This document shows, piece by piece, positions 9,604 to 16,594 of a stretch of 64,000 bases of DNA. This stretch comes from an uncultured Victivallales bacterium. Its GTDB lineage: Bacteria > Verrucomicrobiota > Lentisphaeria > Oligosphaerales > JAFGRS01. Positions within the stretch are counted from its first letter, which is position 1, and every line of letters starts with the position of its first letter. Below the pieces are notes generated by a model that did not search any database, had not been told where the DNA came from, and saw only the letters and a list, made by a program, of their open reading frames with translations. The stretch covers positions 26,981-90,980 of the forward strand of contig CAILUI010000364.1 of NCBI GenBank assembly GCA_903837355.1, read 5' to 3'. The position numbers and the translations under genes were made by a program.

Positions 9604-9665
9604 AGCACCCCGGCAGGTCGGGGAGAGAGGAGAGAGAGGAGGGAGGGGGATCCTGCCGGGGTGCT
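9604..9665. repeat. 14-bp perfect inverted repeat with purine-rich loop
   Basis: The arms are AGCACCCCGGCAGG (9604-9617) and CCTGCCGGGGTGCT (9652-9665), separated by 34 bases that are almost entirely G and A with many GAGA/GAGG units. It begins eight bases after the stop of the GH28-like gene. It may serve as a transcription terminator or mRNA-stabilising hairpin, but there is no U-tract after it, so a classical intrinsic terminator is unlikely. Confidence 0.8.
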
Positions 9666-9902
9666 AAGTTGTCAAGGTCGCCTGGATTCGGTTTCATGTT
9701 CTGGCCGCTCAGGCTTGGTCTTGCCCGCTCGGCCTGTACATCGTAATGCGACAGGTCCCGGGGCATTAGGTTCCGGCCTGCGGTTGCTTTTCTGATGGCG
9801 TGTCCCTGATCGTCCCGTCCCGCCTTCGCGTTGGCCGACGGAGCGCTGCTGATCGCTTCCCGCTCCTCGTCGTTGTCAGCAGATCCGCGCGGCGGATGAG
9901 CG
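9666..9902. other. Intergenic stretch with no gene seen
   Basis: Between the inverted repeat and the GTTGTC tract I see no conserved protein or RNA gene. The frames that cross it continue into the low-complexity tract on both strands and have no recognisable domain. Confidence 0.4.
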
Positions 9903-9926
9903 GTTGTCGTTGTCGTTGTCGTTGTC
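9903..9926 (+). repeat. (GTTGTC)4 hexanucleotide tract
   Basis: Four perfect copies of GTTGTC occupy 9903-9926. Read as TCGTTG units, the tract is complementary in its TCGT core to the ACGA core of the longer tract that begins 27 bases later. The two could therefore fold into an extended imperfect hairpin in DNA or RNA. Confidence 0.9.
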
Positions 9927-9953
9927 GAGATTGATCCGAGCGGAGGGCAACGA

Positions 9954-10079
9954 CTACGAGTACGACCACGACTACGACCAGGATCACGATCACGAGTACG
10001 ATCACGAGTACGACCAGGACCACGATCACGAGTACGACTACGAGCACGACTACGAGTACGAGTACGACCACGACTACGT
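9954..10079 (+). repeat. 21-unit N(T/C)ACGA hexanucleotide tract
   Basis: Exactly 21 consecutive six-base units fit N-Y-A-C-G-A, apart from two units reading CCAGGA and a last unit ending ACGT. Only the first two positions vary freely, so the tract is a coded-looking microsatellite, not a homogeneous one. Translated on the plus strand it gives alternating D/E/H/Y/Q dipeptides, and on the minus strand long Val/Leu/Ile or Arg runs. All frames stay open because the unit contains no stop. Such tracts are frequent in some PVC genomes; here I regard it as DNA structure, not a gene. It lies 131 bp upstream of the MlaA-hydrolase gene. Confidence 0.9.
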
Positions 10080-10210
10080 CCGACACGTCGACGTATTGTA
10101 TCGCTGCGGGTAGGCGGTATGCTGAAGTTCATGTCCCACGGTGCGCGGGTGAGTCAGGGATCACGGCCCCCCTGGCGCAAGCGACGGGCTAACCGAGTAA
10201 GGTCTCCGGC

Positions 10211-12106
10211 ATGATGTCTGCCATCAACCGCAGGGTGAGGGTAGGTCTGCTCGTCGCCTGCGCATGGCTGGTACCAGCGCTGGGCCAGGAAGCGGTTCCG
10301 GAGGTAGCGATCAGCGCGCCTGCCCCGGGGCAGATGCCGTACTTCGACGTGATTCCCGACCCCCTCGAGGGCTTCAACCGCTGCGCCTGGGCGGTGAACG
10401 AAGGCCTGTTTCGCGGCGTGCTCTATCCGCTTAGCCGCGGCTATGCGTTTGCCGTCCCCGCACCGGTTCGGGCCAGGATCAGCAACGCCGGGCACAACCT
10501 GACCTATCCCGTCCGGCTGGTCAACAGTTGCCTGCAGGGGAAGTGGGCGGGAGCGTGGGAGGAGAGCAAACGCTTCGGCGTCAATTCCACGGTCGGGATC
10601 GTCGGTCTTTTCGATCCCGCCTCGGCCTGGCGCATCGGGCGGTCGGATGAGGATTTTGGGCAGACCTTTGGCCGCTACGGCGCGGGCCCGGGCTTCTACC
10701 TGATGTTGCCCGTGGTTGGCCCGAGTAACGGCCGTGATCTGCTGGGCCGGATTCTGGACTGGCCTCTGGATGTGACCTTCTGGATCGGTCAGGCGCAGGC
10801 GGAGGCGTGGTGGCCGTTGCTGCTACGCCCGGCCTTTGGGACCAACGATCTCAGTGGCCAAGCGGGGACGCTCAAGCGCCAGCTCGATTCCCAGAATGAC
10901 CCGTATCAGTTGTTGCGTACCGTCTGCGCGCTGGACCGGCAGCGCCGGGTTCTGGACTACCAGCCGGAGCTGCGGCGGGACTACCGGCCGGATCCGACGG
11001 TGGGCGCGGTGCTCTTCGTCCCGCAGACGCCGGACTACGCCAACCTTGCCGTGACCCGCCGCGTGCGGGTGCCCGCGACCGGCAAGGAGCTGCCGTACTC
11101 ATGCTGGCTGCAGAAGACTCCGGCGCCCGTGGCTTTCTACATCCCGGGCCTCGGCTCCCACCGGCTAGACCCCTCGACGCTGGCGTATGCCGACATGCTG
11201 TACCGGCACGGGTACTCGGTGGTCGCCATCTCCAACCCCCTCCAGCGTGAGTTCATGGAACTCGCTTCTGTGCAGGCGGTTCCCGGCTATGGCCCGGCTG
11301 ATGTCGACGACGTGGTGAACGTGTTGCGGCTGGTTCGTGACGACCTGCAGTGCTGGCATGGCGAGCGGCTGCAGACGAGCGCTCTGACCGGCGTTTCGCA
11401 CGGCGCCTACCTGACGCTGCAGATCGCGGCCCGCGAGACTCGTGGCGAGCTTGGCGATCTTGCCTTCGACCGCTACGTCGCCGTTAACCCGCCGCTGGAC
11501 CTGTTTGAGGCCCTGTCCCGTCTGGACGAGATGTACAACGCGCCCCTGGCCTGGCCGGCCGCGGAACGGCGCCAGCGCATGGAGGGCGCGCTCCATGCGG
11601 CGCTGTTCTTCGCCGAGAACGGCCTGGATGCCCTTGGCGACATTCGCTTGACCCGTGACGAGTCCCGGTTCCTGATCGGCGTCGTCTTCCGCTACACGCT
11701 GATGTGCGTCATTCAGAACAGCCAGAGCCGGCACAGCCTGGGCGTCCTGAAGCAGGATCCCGCGGCCTTTGTCCGCCAAGACGCCTACCGCGAGATCTGG
11801 CAGCTCTCCTACACGGACTACCTGGACCGGTTCGTGCTGCCGTACGTGATTCGTGACGGCCGCGTGGCCGATCGCGCCGCCGCCATCCTGGCCACCGACC
11901 TGCGGCAGGAGGCGGCGAGTCTCCGCCGGAACGGGAAGATCCGCGTCCAGATCTGCGAGGACGACTTCCTGCTCGACAGCCAGAATGTCGCCTGGTTCCG
12001 CGACGTCTTCGGTGCCCACCTCAAGGCCTACCCCCAGGGCGGCCACCTTGGTAACCTCTACGTGCCCGCGGTCCAGGAGGAACTGGTCCACCTGTTTGAC
12101 CGCTGA
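10211..12106 (+). CDS. MlaA (VacJ) domain fused to an alpha/beta-hydrolase
   Basis: This 631-residue protein starts at ATG 10211 (or the next codon). AAGG lies about 10 bases upstream. A signal peptide ends WLVPALGQ; no lipobox cysteine follows, unlike classical MlaA lipoproteins. Residues about 45-210 match MlaA: DPLEGFNR, VNSTVGIVGLFDPAS, EDFGQTFGRYGAGPGFYLMLP and a PSNGRD turn. MlaA sits in the outer membrane and removes mislocalised phospholipid from the outer leaflet. Residues about 300-631 are an alpha/beta-hydrolase: oxyanion-type loop IPGLGSH near 311, nucleophile elbow G-V-S-H-G with Ser396, candidate acid Asp584/585 and His612 in GGHLGN. A lipid-extracting channel joined to a serine hydrolase suggests phospholipid or acyl-ester cleavage in the envelope. 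The domain calls are firm; the joint function is inference. Confidence 0.8.
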   Translation: MMSAINRRVRVGLLVACAWLVPALGQEAVPEVAISAPAPGQMPYFDVIPDPLEGFNRCAWAVNEGLFRGVLYPLSRGYAFAVPAPVRARISNAGHNLTYPVRLVNSCLQGKWAGAWEESKRFGVNSTVGIVGLFDPASAWRIGRSDEDFGQTFGRYGAGPGFYLMLPVVGPSNGRDLLGRILDWPLDVTFWIGQAQAEAWWPLLLRPAFGTNDLSGQAGTLKRQLDSQNDPYQLLRTVCALDRQRRVLDYQPELRRDYRPDPTVGAVLFVPQTPDYANLAVTRRVRVPATGKELPYSCWLQKTPAPVAFYIPGLGSHRLDPSTLAYADMLYRHGYSVVAISNPLQREFMELASVQAVPGYGPADVDDVVNVLRLVRDDLQCWHGERLQTSALTGVSHGAYLTLQIAARETRGELGDLAFDRYVAVNPPLDLFEALSRLDEMYNAPLAWPAAERRQRMEGALHAALFFAENGLDALGDIRLTRDESRFLIGVVFRYTLMCVIQNSQSRHSLGVLKQDPAAFVRQDAYREIWQLSYTDYLDRFVLPYVIRDGRVADRAAAILATDLRQEAASLRRNGKIRVQICEDDFLLDSQNVAWFRDVFGAHLKAYPQGGHLGNLYVPAVQEELVHLFDR

Positions 12107-12107
12107 G

Positions 12108-12424
12108 CCGCGGCAGCCTGGTGGCCAACGGGTCTCGAGGCGCGGCTCACCCCAGCGTGCCCAGTCGCAGGAGGCGTCGCCCAGCGCGTCTGCGACCAGG
12201 CTGCGGAGGATCGTCTCGCCTGCCTGCGCACTGAGGTCCACGGTGGTCGGGTGCCAGCCGTCGGCGCTGGCCACCTCCTGCCGGGACACGACCCGACCGT
12301 TGACCGTGCGGCGTCGCAAGCGGTGAATCCGTTGTTCCCTTCGGGCAGCGGATGTGTCCAGTCCGACGGTGAGGGTGTGCGGCCCTAGGCGCGAGGGTCG
12401 GTACCACCCGTTTGTCGGCCGCTC
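12108..12424 (-). pseudogene. Relic of a C-terminal beta-sandwich domain
   Basis: The minus-strand frame from a TAG near 12426 reads GWYRPSRLGPHTLTVGLD, then GWHPTTVDLSAQAGETI and LGDASCDWARWGEPRLE. The pattern W-x5-DLS-x-x-AG, then GD-S-DWA-WGEPRL, is the ending of carbohydrate-binding-like domains found at the C-termini of large secreted proteins. There is no start codon upstream of it and the natural stop has been lost, so the frame runs into the antisense of the MlaA-hydrolase gene. I read it as the leftover end of a deleted gene. It separates the hydrolase gene from the first toxin-antitoxin pair. Confidence 0.5.
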
Positions 12425-12697
12425 CTATTCCCGGAACACGTCACTGTGCGTACCCGTCCGCTCCAGGCGCAGAGACACCGCGTCCGCAGTATAGATCAGG
12501 AGCCAGTCAGGCTCGATGTGGCAGTCGCGCGAGGGCCGCCATGGCCCGCTCAGAGGGTGGTCTCGACAGCGCGGGGGAAGGGGATGCCCTTCGGCAAGCA
12601 ACGCGACAACCTCCCGCAGTGCCCCGAGATCCTCGCCGCGCCTGCGCATGAGCTTGACATCACGTGAGAACTGCGCGGTCTGAGAGAGACTCTTCAT
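12425..12697 (-). CDS. YafQ-family mRNA interferase toxin
   Basis: This 90-residue protein shows the YafQ pattern of the RelE/ParE superfamily: FSRDVKLMRRRGEDL, LPPRCRDHPLSGPW, RDCHIEPDWLLIY and the C-terminal RTGTHSDVF. The closing region bears the histidine expected for ribosome-dependent mRNA cleavage. Its ATG overlaps the stop of the upstream antitoxin by four bases (ATGA), so translation is probably coupled. The antitoxin would neutralise it and repress the shared promoter. The family is clear; activity is assumed from the family. Confidence 0.9.
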   Translation of the reverse strand: MKSLSQTAQFSRDVKLMRRRGEDLGALREVVALLAEGHPLPPRCRDHPLSGPWRPSRDCHIEPDWLLIYTADAVSLRLERTGTHSDVFRE

Positions 12698-12951
12698 TTC
12701 TCCCAGCTTCCGAACATGGCGTCAAGGGTGTCGAAAGCCTCGATCTCCTGGCCGCCGCGGCTCTTCCGGAGCGTGGCCGCAGTCCGTGCATTCGGGACGG
12801 CCACCGGGAAGGGCAATCCCTTGCGTAGTGTGATCTGCCGGTAGAAGACGCGAATGGCCTCCGTCGGCGTGATGCCCAACTTGGCCAGGATGTCCTCCGC
12901 CTCGCGCTTCGTCTCGGGCTCGATGCGTGCGTGTATGACTGCCGATTTCAT
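12694..12951 (-). CDS. RelB/DinJ-family antitoxin
   Basis: This 85-residue protein begins MKSAVIHARIEPETKREAEDI and continues LAKLGITPTEAIRVFYRQI, the ribbon-helix-helix DNA-binding segment of RelB/DinJ antitoxins. The C-terminal tail would wrap around the YafQ-like toxin encoded immediately downstream with a four-base overlap. The region upstream (about 12950-12975, TGTGATACATTGGG read on the minus strand) is relatively A+T-rich and is the probable autoregulated promoter. Confidence 0.9.
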   Translation of the reverse strand: MKSAVIHARIEPETKREAEDILAKLGITPTEAIRVFYRQITLRKGLPFPVAVPNARTAATLRKSRGGQEIEAFDTLDAMFGSWEK

Positions 12952-13050
12952 ATTCCCAATGTATCACATCTGCAACACAGGCGCAAGAACCTACCCCCGG
13001 TTCGGCCAACCGTCCGAGTGAACTGCGGGAGGAGCGTCAGCGCCACTCCC

Positions 13051-13404
13051 TCAGCTCCACTCGCTTGTTGGCCCAGATATCTGCACGAGGGCCTCGCCTG
13101 CCTCAAGCAGTGCCATGGCTTCGGGGAGTGCTCCGGTGAGGATCGCTTGGAGTCTCTCATTCGAGGTGTTGCCGCACGTCAACCAGAGGACTCGCGGCGG
13201 GGGCCCGTGCAGGGACAGAAGGTGCGGGAAGTCGGCGTCCTTCGTGAGGACCACGACGTCTGCCTCACGGGCTGCGTGGAAGATCTCGGTGTCCGTGGCG
13301 TCGCGCAAGCCCAGATCGCGGACGGGAGTAGCCTCGATAGCGAAGTGGGCCGACAACCATCTCGCGACCGCCGGCGATAGCTGGGCGTCGATCCAGATCC
13401 TCAT
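13051..13404 (-). CDS. DUF5615 PIN-like toxin
   Basis: This 117-residue protein begins MRIWIDAQLSPAVARWL and has VRDLGLRDATDTEIF and VVVLTKDADF, the acidic clusters of the DUF5615 PIN-like family. That family is related to VapC ribonucleases and is typically the toxin partner of DUF433 proteins. Its start overlaps the DUF433 stop by four bases. RNA cleavage is the presumed activity; no target is known. The C-terminus is short and ends TSEWS. Confidence 0.85.
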   Translation of the reverse strand: MRIWIDAQLSPAVARWLSAHFAIEATPVRDLGLRDATDTEIFHAAREADVVVLTKDADFPHLLSLHGPPPRVLWLTCGNTSNERLQAILTGALPEAMALLEAGEALVQISGPTSEWS

Positions 13405-13628
13405 GCGGCGACTACCGGATGTGCGGCCAGCTTCGAGACGTATGACAGGCAGGCCTTGAGGTCCGCCTCCTCCAAGTCAGGCATCTCCTCCAGGATCTGG
13501 CTCCCGGTCAGACCGGCCGCGAAAAGGTCCACCACGTCCTGTACGCGGATGCGCATCCCGCGCACGCAGGGACGGCCTCCGCACTGCTTCGGATCGACCG
13601 TGATTCGCTCACTCAAATAGGTCATCAT
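13401..13628 (-). CDS. DUF433 antitoxin
   Basis: This 75-residue protein carries the DUF433 signature: ITVDPKQCGGRPCVRGMRI followed by VQDVVDLFAAGLT and ILEEMPDLEEADLKACLSY, a winged-helix-like DNA-binding fold. GGAGG lies directly upstream of tandem ATG codons at 13628 and 13625. DUF433 and DUF5615 genes commonly form a toxin-antitoxin pair, and here they overlap by four bases. The upstream minus-strand sequence ATGGTATGGTACGG may be part of an operator. Confidence 0.85.
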   Translation of the reverse strand: MMTYLSERITVDPKQCGGRPCVRGMRIRVQDVVDLFAAGLTGSQILEEMPDLEEADLKACLSYVSKLAAHPVVAA

Positions 13629-14237
13629 TGCCTCCGGTGCTTATGTCCGTACCATACCATGTGCCAAGTGGGTCGCGTACTTCCCCGGTGGCCAACAATT
13701 AATAGAAATCCGAGGTCACTTCAGCGGCTGCGGCTCGGAAACTGCGCCACGATGGCGCACTTCCATTCCACCTAATCCGGCTCGGACGGCCCACCGCGCT
13801 CCCCGTGCGCGGCCGATGGTATGAAGGTATCGTACGGGCCGGAGCGGCGCAAGTGCTTATGCGGAAGGCATCAGCGCTGCTTGCCCGCGTCGGGTTCTTG
13901 CCGTACGGTCGCGCCTGGACTCCCCGCCCGGCAGTCCCCCGGTCCGCGGCTCCGGCGCCGTCATCGGCAACACCGGCTCGGCGCGGTCCGCATCCTCCGC
14001 GGTAGCCCGCAGCAGCTCCCGGCGGGGCGGCCGGTCCGACTGCGCAGCGATACGCGTCTACAAGATATCGCTGCGGGTGTCGTCGTAGCTCCGCGCCGTC
14101 TGGCGCTCGTTCCACTACTTCTCGCCGTACTTCGCGTGCCGCAGCGCCCGCAGCATGCTCTTCTTCAGGTTCCCGTCGGGATTGGGGAAGTGCCAGGCCT
14201 TCTCGTCCGAGTTCCAGTACCCGCCGGAGTTGGCGTC
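13629..14237. other. 609-bp gap holding repeat copy A
   Basis: I see no gene that I can support. A 138-codon minus-strand frame is arginine/proline-rich and shares its sequence only with the matching repeat copy near 14.9 kb, so it is not a credible protein. The stretch from about 13905 to 14237 holds nothing recognisable. Confidence 0.5.
13713..13903 (+). repeat. Diverged direct repeat, copy A (191 bp)
   Basis: The segment from AGGTCACTTCAGCGGCTGCG to GGGTTCTTGCCG aligns nearly without gaps to 14839-15030, with about three-quarters identity by eye. Conserved islands include GAAACTGC-CCACG-TGGCGCACTTCC, GCGCTCCCCGT-CGCGGCC and GGCATCAG-GCTGCT-GCCCGCGTCGGG (dashes mark differences). It lies just upstream of the DUF433/DUF5615 pair. 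The element has no terminal inverted repeat that I can see. Confidence 0.75.
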
Positions 14238-14492
14238 CTAGTCTCCGCAGTGCGTCTTCGCCCGAATCACCAGGACGACCAACTCGGTATCATGTATGGA
14301 GTAGAGAATCCGGTCCTTGTAGCTCAGTCGAAGCGAGTAGTACCCTTTGAGGTCGCCAACCAAGGCCTTCCCTGAGTAAGGATCAACTGCCAGTCGCTTC
14401 CGGAGAATACCCTTCAGCTTGGCCTGGAGCTTAGGGCTGAGCTTCTTGACGTCACTGGCAGCCTGCCGCGTGAAACGGATGCAGTAGCTCAC
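14238..14492 (-). CDS. RelE/ParE-family toxin
   Basis: This 84-residue protein begins MSYCIRFTRQAASDVKKL and has LVGDLKGYYSLRLSYKDRILYSI in two adjoining strands (LVGDLKGYYSLRL, then SYKDRILYSI) followed by VVLVIRAKTHC. These are the RelE/StbE-type mRNA interferase features, including the conserved LKG-YYSLR core and the C-terminal His. Its start overlaps the antitoxin's stop by four bases. The toxin would cut mRNA at the ribosome until bound by its partner. Confidence 0.9.
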   Translation of the reverse strand: MSYCIRFTRQAASDVKKLSPKLQAKLKGILRKRLAVDPYSGKALVGDLKGYYSLRLSYKDRILYSIHDTELVVLVIRAKTHCGD

Positions 14493-14749
14493 CGGTCCTC
14501 TCCGAAAACCTCCTTGAAGGAGAGGGTGTCGCCCGAAGCTACCTGCTTGCGGGCGAGTTCGAAGGCATCACGGAAGCCAGGCGCGGAGAGAAGTTCCAGC
14601 GTCTCCTGGAGGCTGTCAAACTCCTCCTGGGACATGAGAACGGCATCGCCGCTTCGGTGTCGGATGTGATAGATCTCGTGTCGCTCGTTGGCAGTCTTGA
14701 GCAACTCGAAGAAGCCCTTCCGGGCCTCTGTCGCGGTCATTGTCGTCAT
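14489..14749 (-). CDS. Phd/YefM-family antitoxin
   Basis: The start at ATG 14749 is set by GAGGTG seven bases upstream; the longer frame to 15049 runs into repeat copy B and is not credible. The 86-residue product has MTATEARKGFFELLKTA and then DAVLMSQEEFDSLQETLELL, the Phd/YefM DNA-binding fold, followed by an acidic tail ending FKEVFGEDR that would bind the RelE-like toxin encoded next. The promoter region contains an inverted repeat that is probably its operator. Confidence 0.9.
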   Translation of the reverse strand: MTTMTATEARKGFFELLKTANERHEIYHIRHRSGDAVLMSQEEFDSLQETLELLSAPGFRDAFELARKQVASGDTLSFKEVFGEDR

Positions 14750-14764
14750 CGCCGCACCTCTATA

Positions 14765-14782
14765 TGTACACATTATGGTACA
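14765..14782. promoter_or_regulatory. Inverted-repeat operator upstream of Phd/YefM antitoxin
   Basis: TGTAC and GTACA flank an 8-bp spacer (TGTACACATTATGGTACA), 15-33 bases upstream of the antitoxin ATG. An A+T-rich ATATAG next to it could be the -10 element. Phd/YefM antitoxins repress their own promoters through such palindromes. Confidence 0.6.
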
Positions 14783-15281
14783 CCGGTAACCTAGTGATGG
14801 CGAGTGCCACTTCAATGTGAACCACGGCCAGACCGCGGAGGTCACGTCTGCCGACGAGGCTCCGAAACTGCCCCACGCTGGCGCACTTCCGCTCCTTCCA
14901 GTCCGGGTTGGGCGGCCCAGCGCGCTCCCCGTCCGCGGCCCATGAACTGAAGCCATCATGCGGGGCGGAGCGGTGCAAGTGCCTAGGCGGCAAGGCATCA
15001 GTGCTGCTCGCCCGCGTCGGGCTGCTGCCGCTGCTGGGCGGCCAGGCACCCTGGGCCTGGCTCCGCCAGGTTGGTATGCTAGGTGGAAGGCGACCTGGTT
15101 GCGTCCCGGAGCAGGTGAAAAGGCGGCTCCGGGGGAGTAAACTAGACGACGCTACGCGGATACGACACGAGGGCAGGCGCTGGGTTGGGCGCGGAGGCTG
15201 TGTGCCATGGTCCAGGTAGCGTACGCCGATGCCGCGGGGGCCGTGAACTCGCCGGCGGGATCTGAGCTTCCAGAGACTCCC
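14783..15281. other. Intergenic region with repeat copy B
   Basis: This gap lies between the antitoxin operator and the lipoprotein gene. The only structure I can support is repeat copy B. The lipoprotein promoter is probably in the last 150 bases, but no clear -35/-10 pair stands out. Confidence 0.4.
14839..15030 (+). repeat. Diverged direct repeat, copy B (192 bp)
   Basis: It pairs with 13713-13903 in the same orientation; the copies differ by point changes and about one base in length. The two copies enclose the whole RelE/Phd pair. This is the pattern expected if the pair was inserted between, or carried by, duplicated flanks. Confidence 0.75.
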
Positions 15282-16430
15282 ATGGGAATCCTGAAGACCC
15301 TTCTGTATTCCGTGGCCCTCGTCGCCCTCGCGTCGGGCTGTGCGACCCCGGCGCATCGGCAGGCCCCCGCCATGGCCGTTCTCTACCGGCAGGAGGCCGT
15401 GCGCGACCTGCGCTGGAACACGCAGGTCTTCTATACGGCCGAGGCGCTGAAAGCCGATCCGAGTCTGCACGACGGCTTCGTTCATCCTGACCTGAACGCC
15501 CGCTACGCCGTGTTCAACACCGGCCACACCCAGTTCGCCATGTTCGGCCAGCTCGCGAACCCGGCTCCGGCGGTCGTGACCGCGTCGCTGGAGTCCCTCA
15601 CCGGCCTCAAGATTCCCCCGGCTGACGTCGGCTCATGCCAGCTCGGCGTCGATGGTGGCGCGGCGAAGGGGATAAATGCGCTGCAGGCTCACGGGACCGC
15701 GCTCGGGGTCTGCCTGGCGCCACGCGCCCTGACCGACCGCCCCTTTCTGCACGGCGTCTACGGCCTCTACAACTGGGCCAGTCCCAGCGCGCCCTTTGCG
15801 GACCATCCCGGCGCCCGCCTTCGGGTCGAGGGTTACTTCCGGCATCCCTACACGTCGGTGAAGCCCGTGGCTGAGGGCCGGATCGCTCAGGAGGGTGCCG
15901 TTTTCTTCTACTACACCCTCCAGTTCCGCGACACGACGCAGAACCGCGATCTCTGGTTCGTGGTGCGACTGTACCAGAACCAGCTTGCGCGACCGTCAGA
16001 TCCCTGGACCACGCTCATGGACCGCGAGGCCCTGGCGGTTGACGGCACCAACCCGGCGACGTCGATCGGCCTGATCGATGCGATTCTGCGCCCCGGTGCG
16101 ACCCGGGTGACCCCTGTCCCGGGGTCGGCGTTCTTCTCGCTCACACCGTTCTCCGGCGAACGGTACTTCGCCTTCGACGTGAGCGACAGCCAGTTTCGTC
16201 AGGCACTGCAGGATCTGAATGCGGCCCGGGTGGCGCCCGTCGTCTTCTCCGAGAACCCGGCAGATTACCAGCTCAAGCACTACAACATCAATGTCGAGAG
16301 TTGGGCCCCTTCGCCGGAATGCGATCCGCGGATCGGCCTCTCCTGGCGCGATATCACCATCAGCATGGTCGGTCCAGCTCCTGCCCAGGTTGGGGACCCG
16401 CGCGGCACCACCGAGAGGAAGAGCCCATGA
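15282..16430 (+). CDS. Lipoprotein of unknown function
   Basis: I placed the start at ATG 15282, where the signal peptide MGILKTLLYSVALVALASGC begins and ends at a lipobox cysteine; the longer frame to 15207 adds 25 residues of no obvious purpose. The mature protein of about 360 residues has regularly alternating beta-strand segments (WFVVRLYQNQL, YFAFDVSDSQF, GLSWRDITISMVG) suggesting a beta-sandwich. I do not recognise the family. It heads a run of four same-strand genes for secreted proteins up to 23273, and may be the surface glycan-binding partner of that set. That role is inference from position alone. Confidence 0.75.
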   Translation: MGILKTLLYSVALVALASGCATPAHRQAPAMAVLYRQEAVRDLRWNTQVFYTAEALKADPSLHDGFVHPDLNARYAVFNTGHTQFAMFGQLANPAPAVVTASLESLTGLKIPPADVGSCQLGVDGGAAKGINALQAHGTALGVCLAPRALTDRPFLHGVYGLYNWASPSAPFADHPGARLRVEGYFRHPYTSVKPVAEGRIAQEGAVFFYYTLQFRDTTQNRDLWFVVRLYQNQLARPSDPWTTLMDREALAVDGTNPATSIGLIDAILRPGATRVTPVPGSAFFSLTPFSGERYFAFDVSDSQFRQALQDLNAARVAPVVFSENPADYQLKHYNINVESWAPSPECDPRIGLSWRDITISMVGPAPAQVGDPRGTTERKSP

Positions 16431-16518
16431 TCCAGCGCCGGCCGTCTCTTCCTCTCCAGCCCAGCCCCCGGCTGCGGCCGGACATACCTACACGCGAACC
16501 GCTAGCCCCACAGCCCTG

Positions 16519-16540
16519 TCATTGGTCATTGGTCATTCAG
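16519..16540 (+). repeat. TCATTGG short tandem repeat
   Basis: TCATTGG occurs twice in a row and is followed by TCATTCAG, in the gap between the lipoprotein gene and the next gene. It is A+T-rich against its surroundings and resembles short dispersed motifs of unknown function in related genomes. Confidence 0.6.
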
Positions 16541-16594
16541 CGGTTCACACAGAAGCGGTTCGGGTATCTTACTCTGTGCAGGAGACCAGCAGCA

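Noticed and set aside
9904..10113. Plus-strand frame encoding a YDHEYDQ-type repetitive peptide
   Set aside because: The same repeat unit is open in all frames; there is no ribosome-binding site or conserved flank, so I treat it as a DNA tract.
12954..13630. Plus-strand frames over the DUF433/DUF5615 genes
   Set aside because: Shadow frames of the real minus-strand toxin-antitoxin genes.
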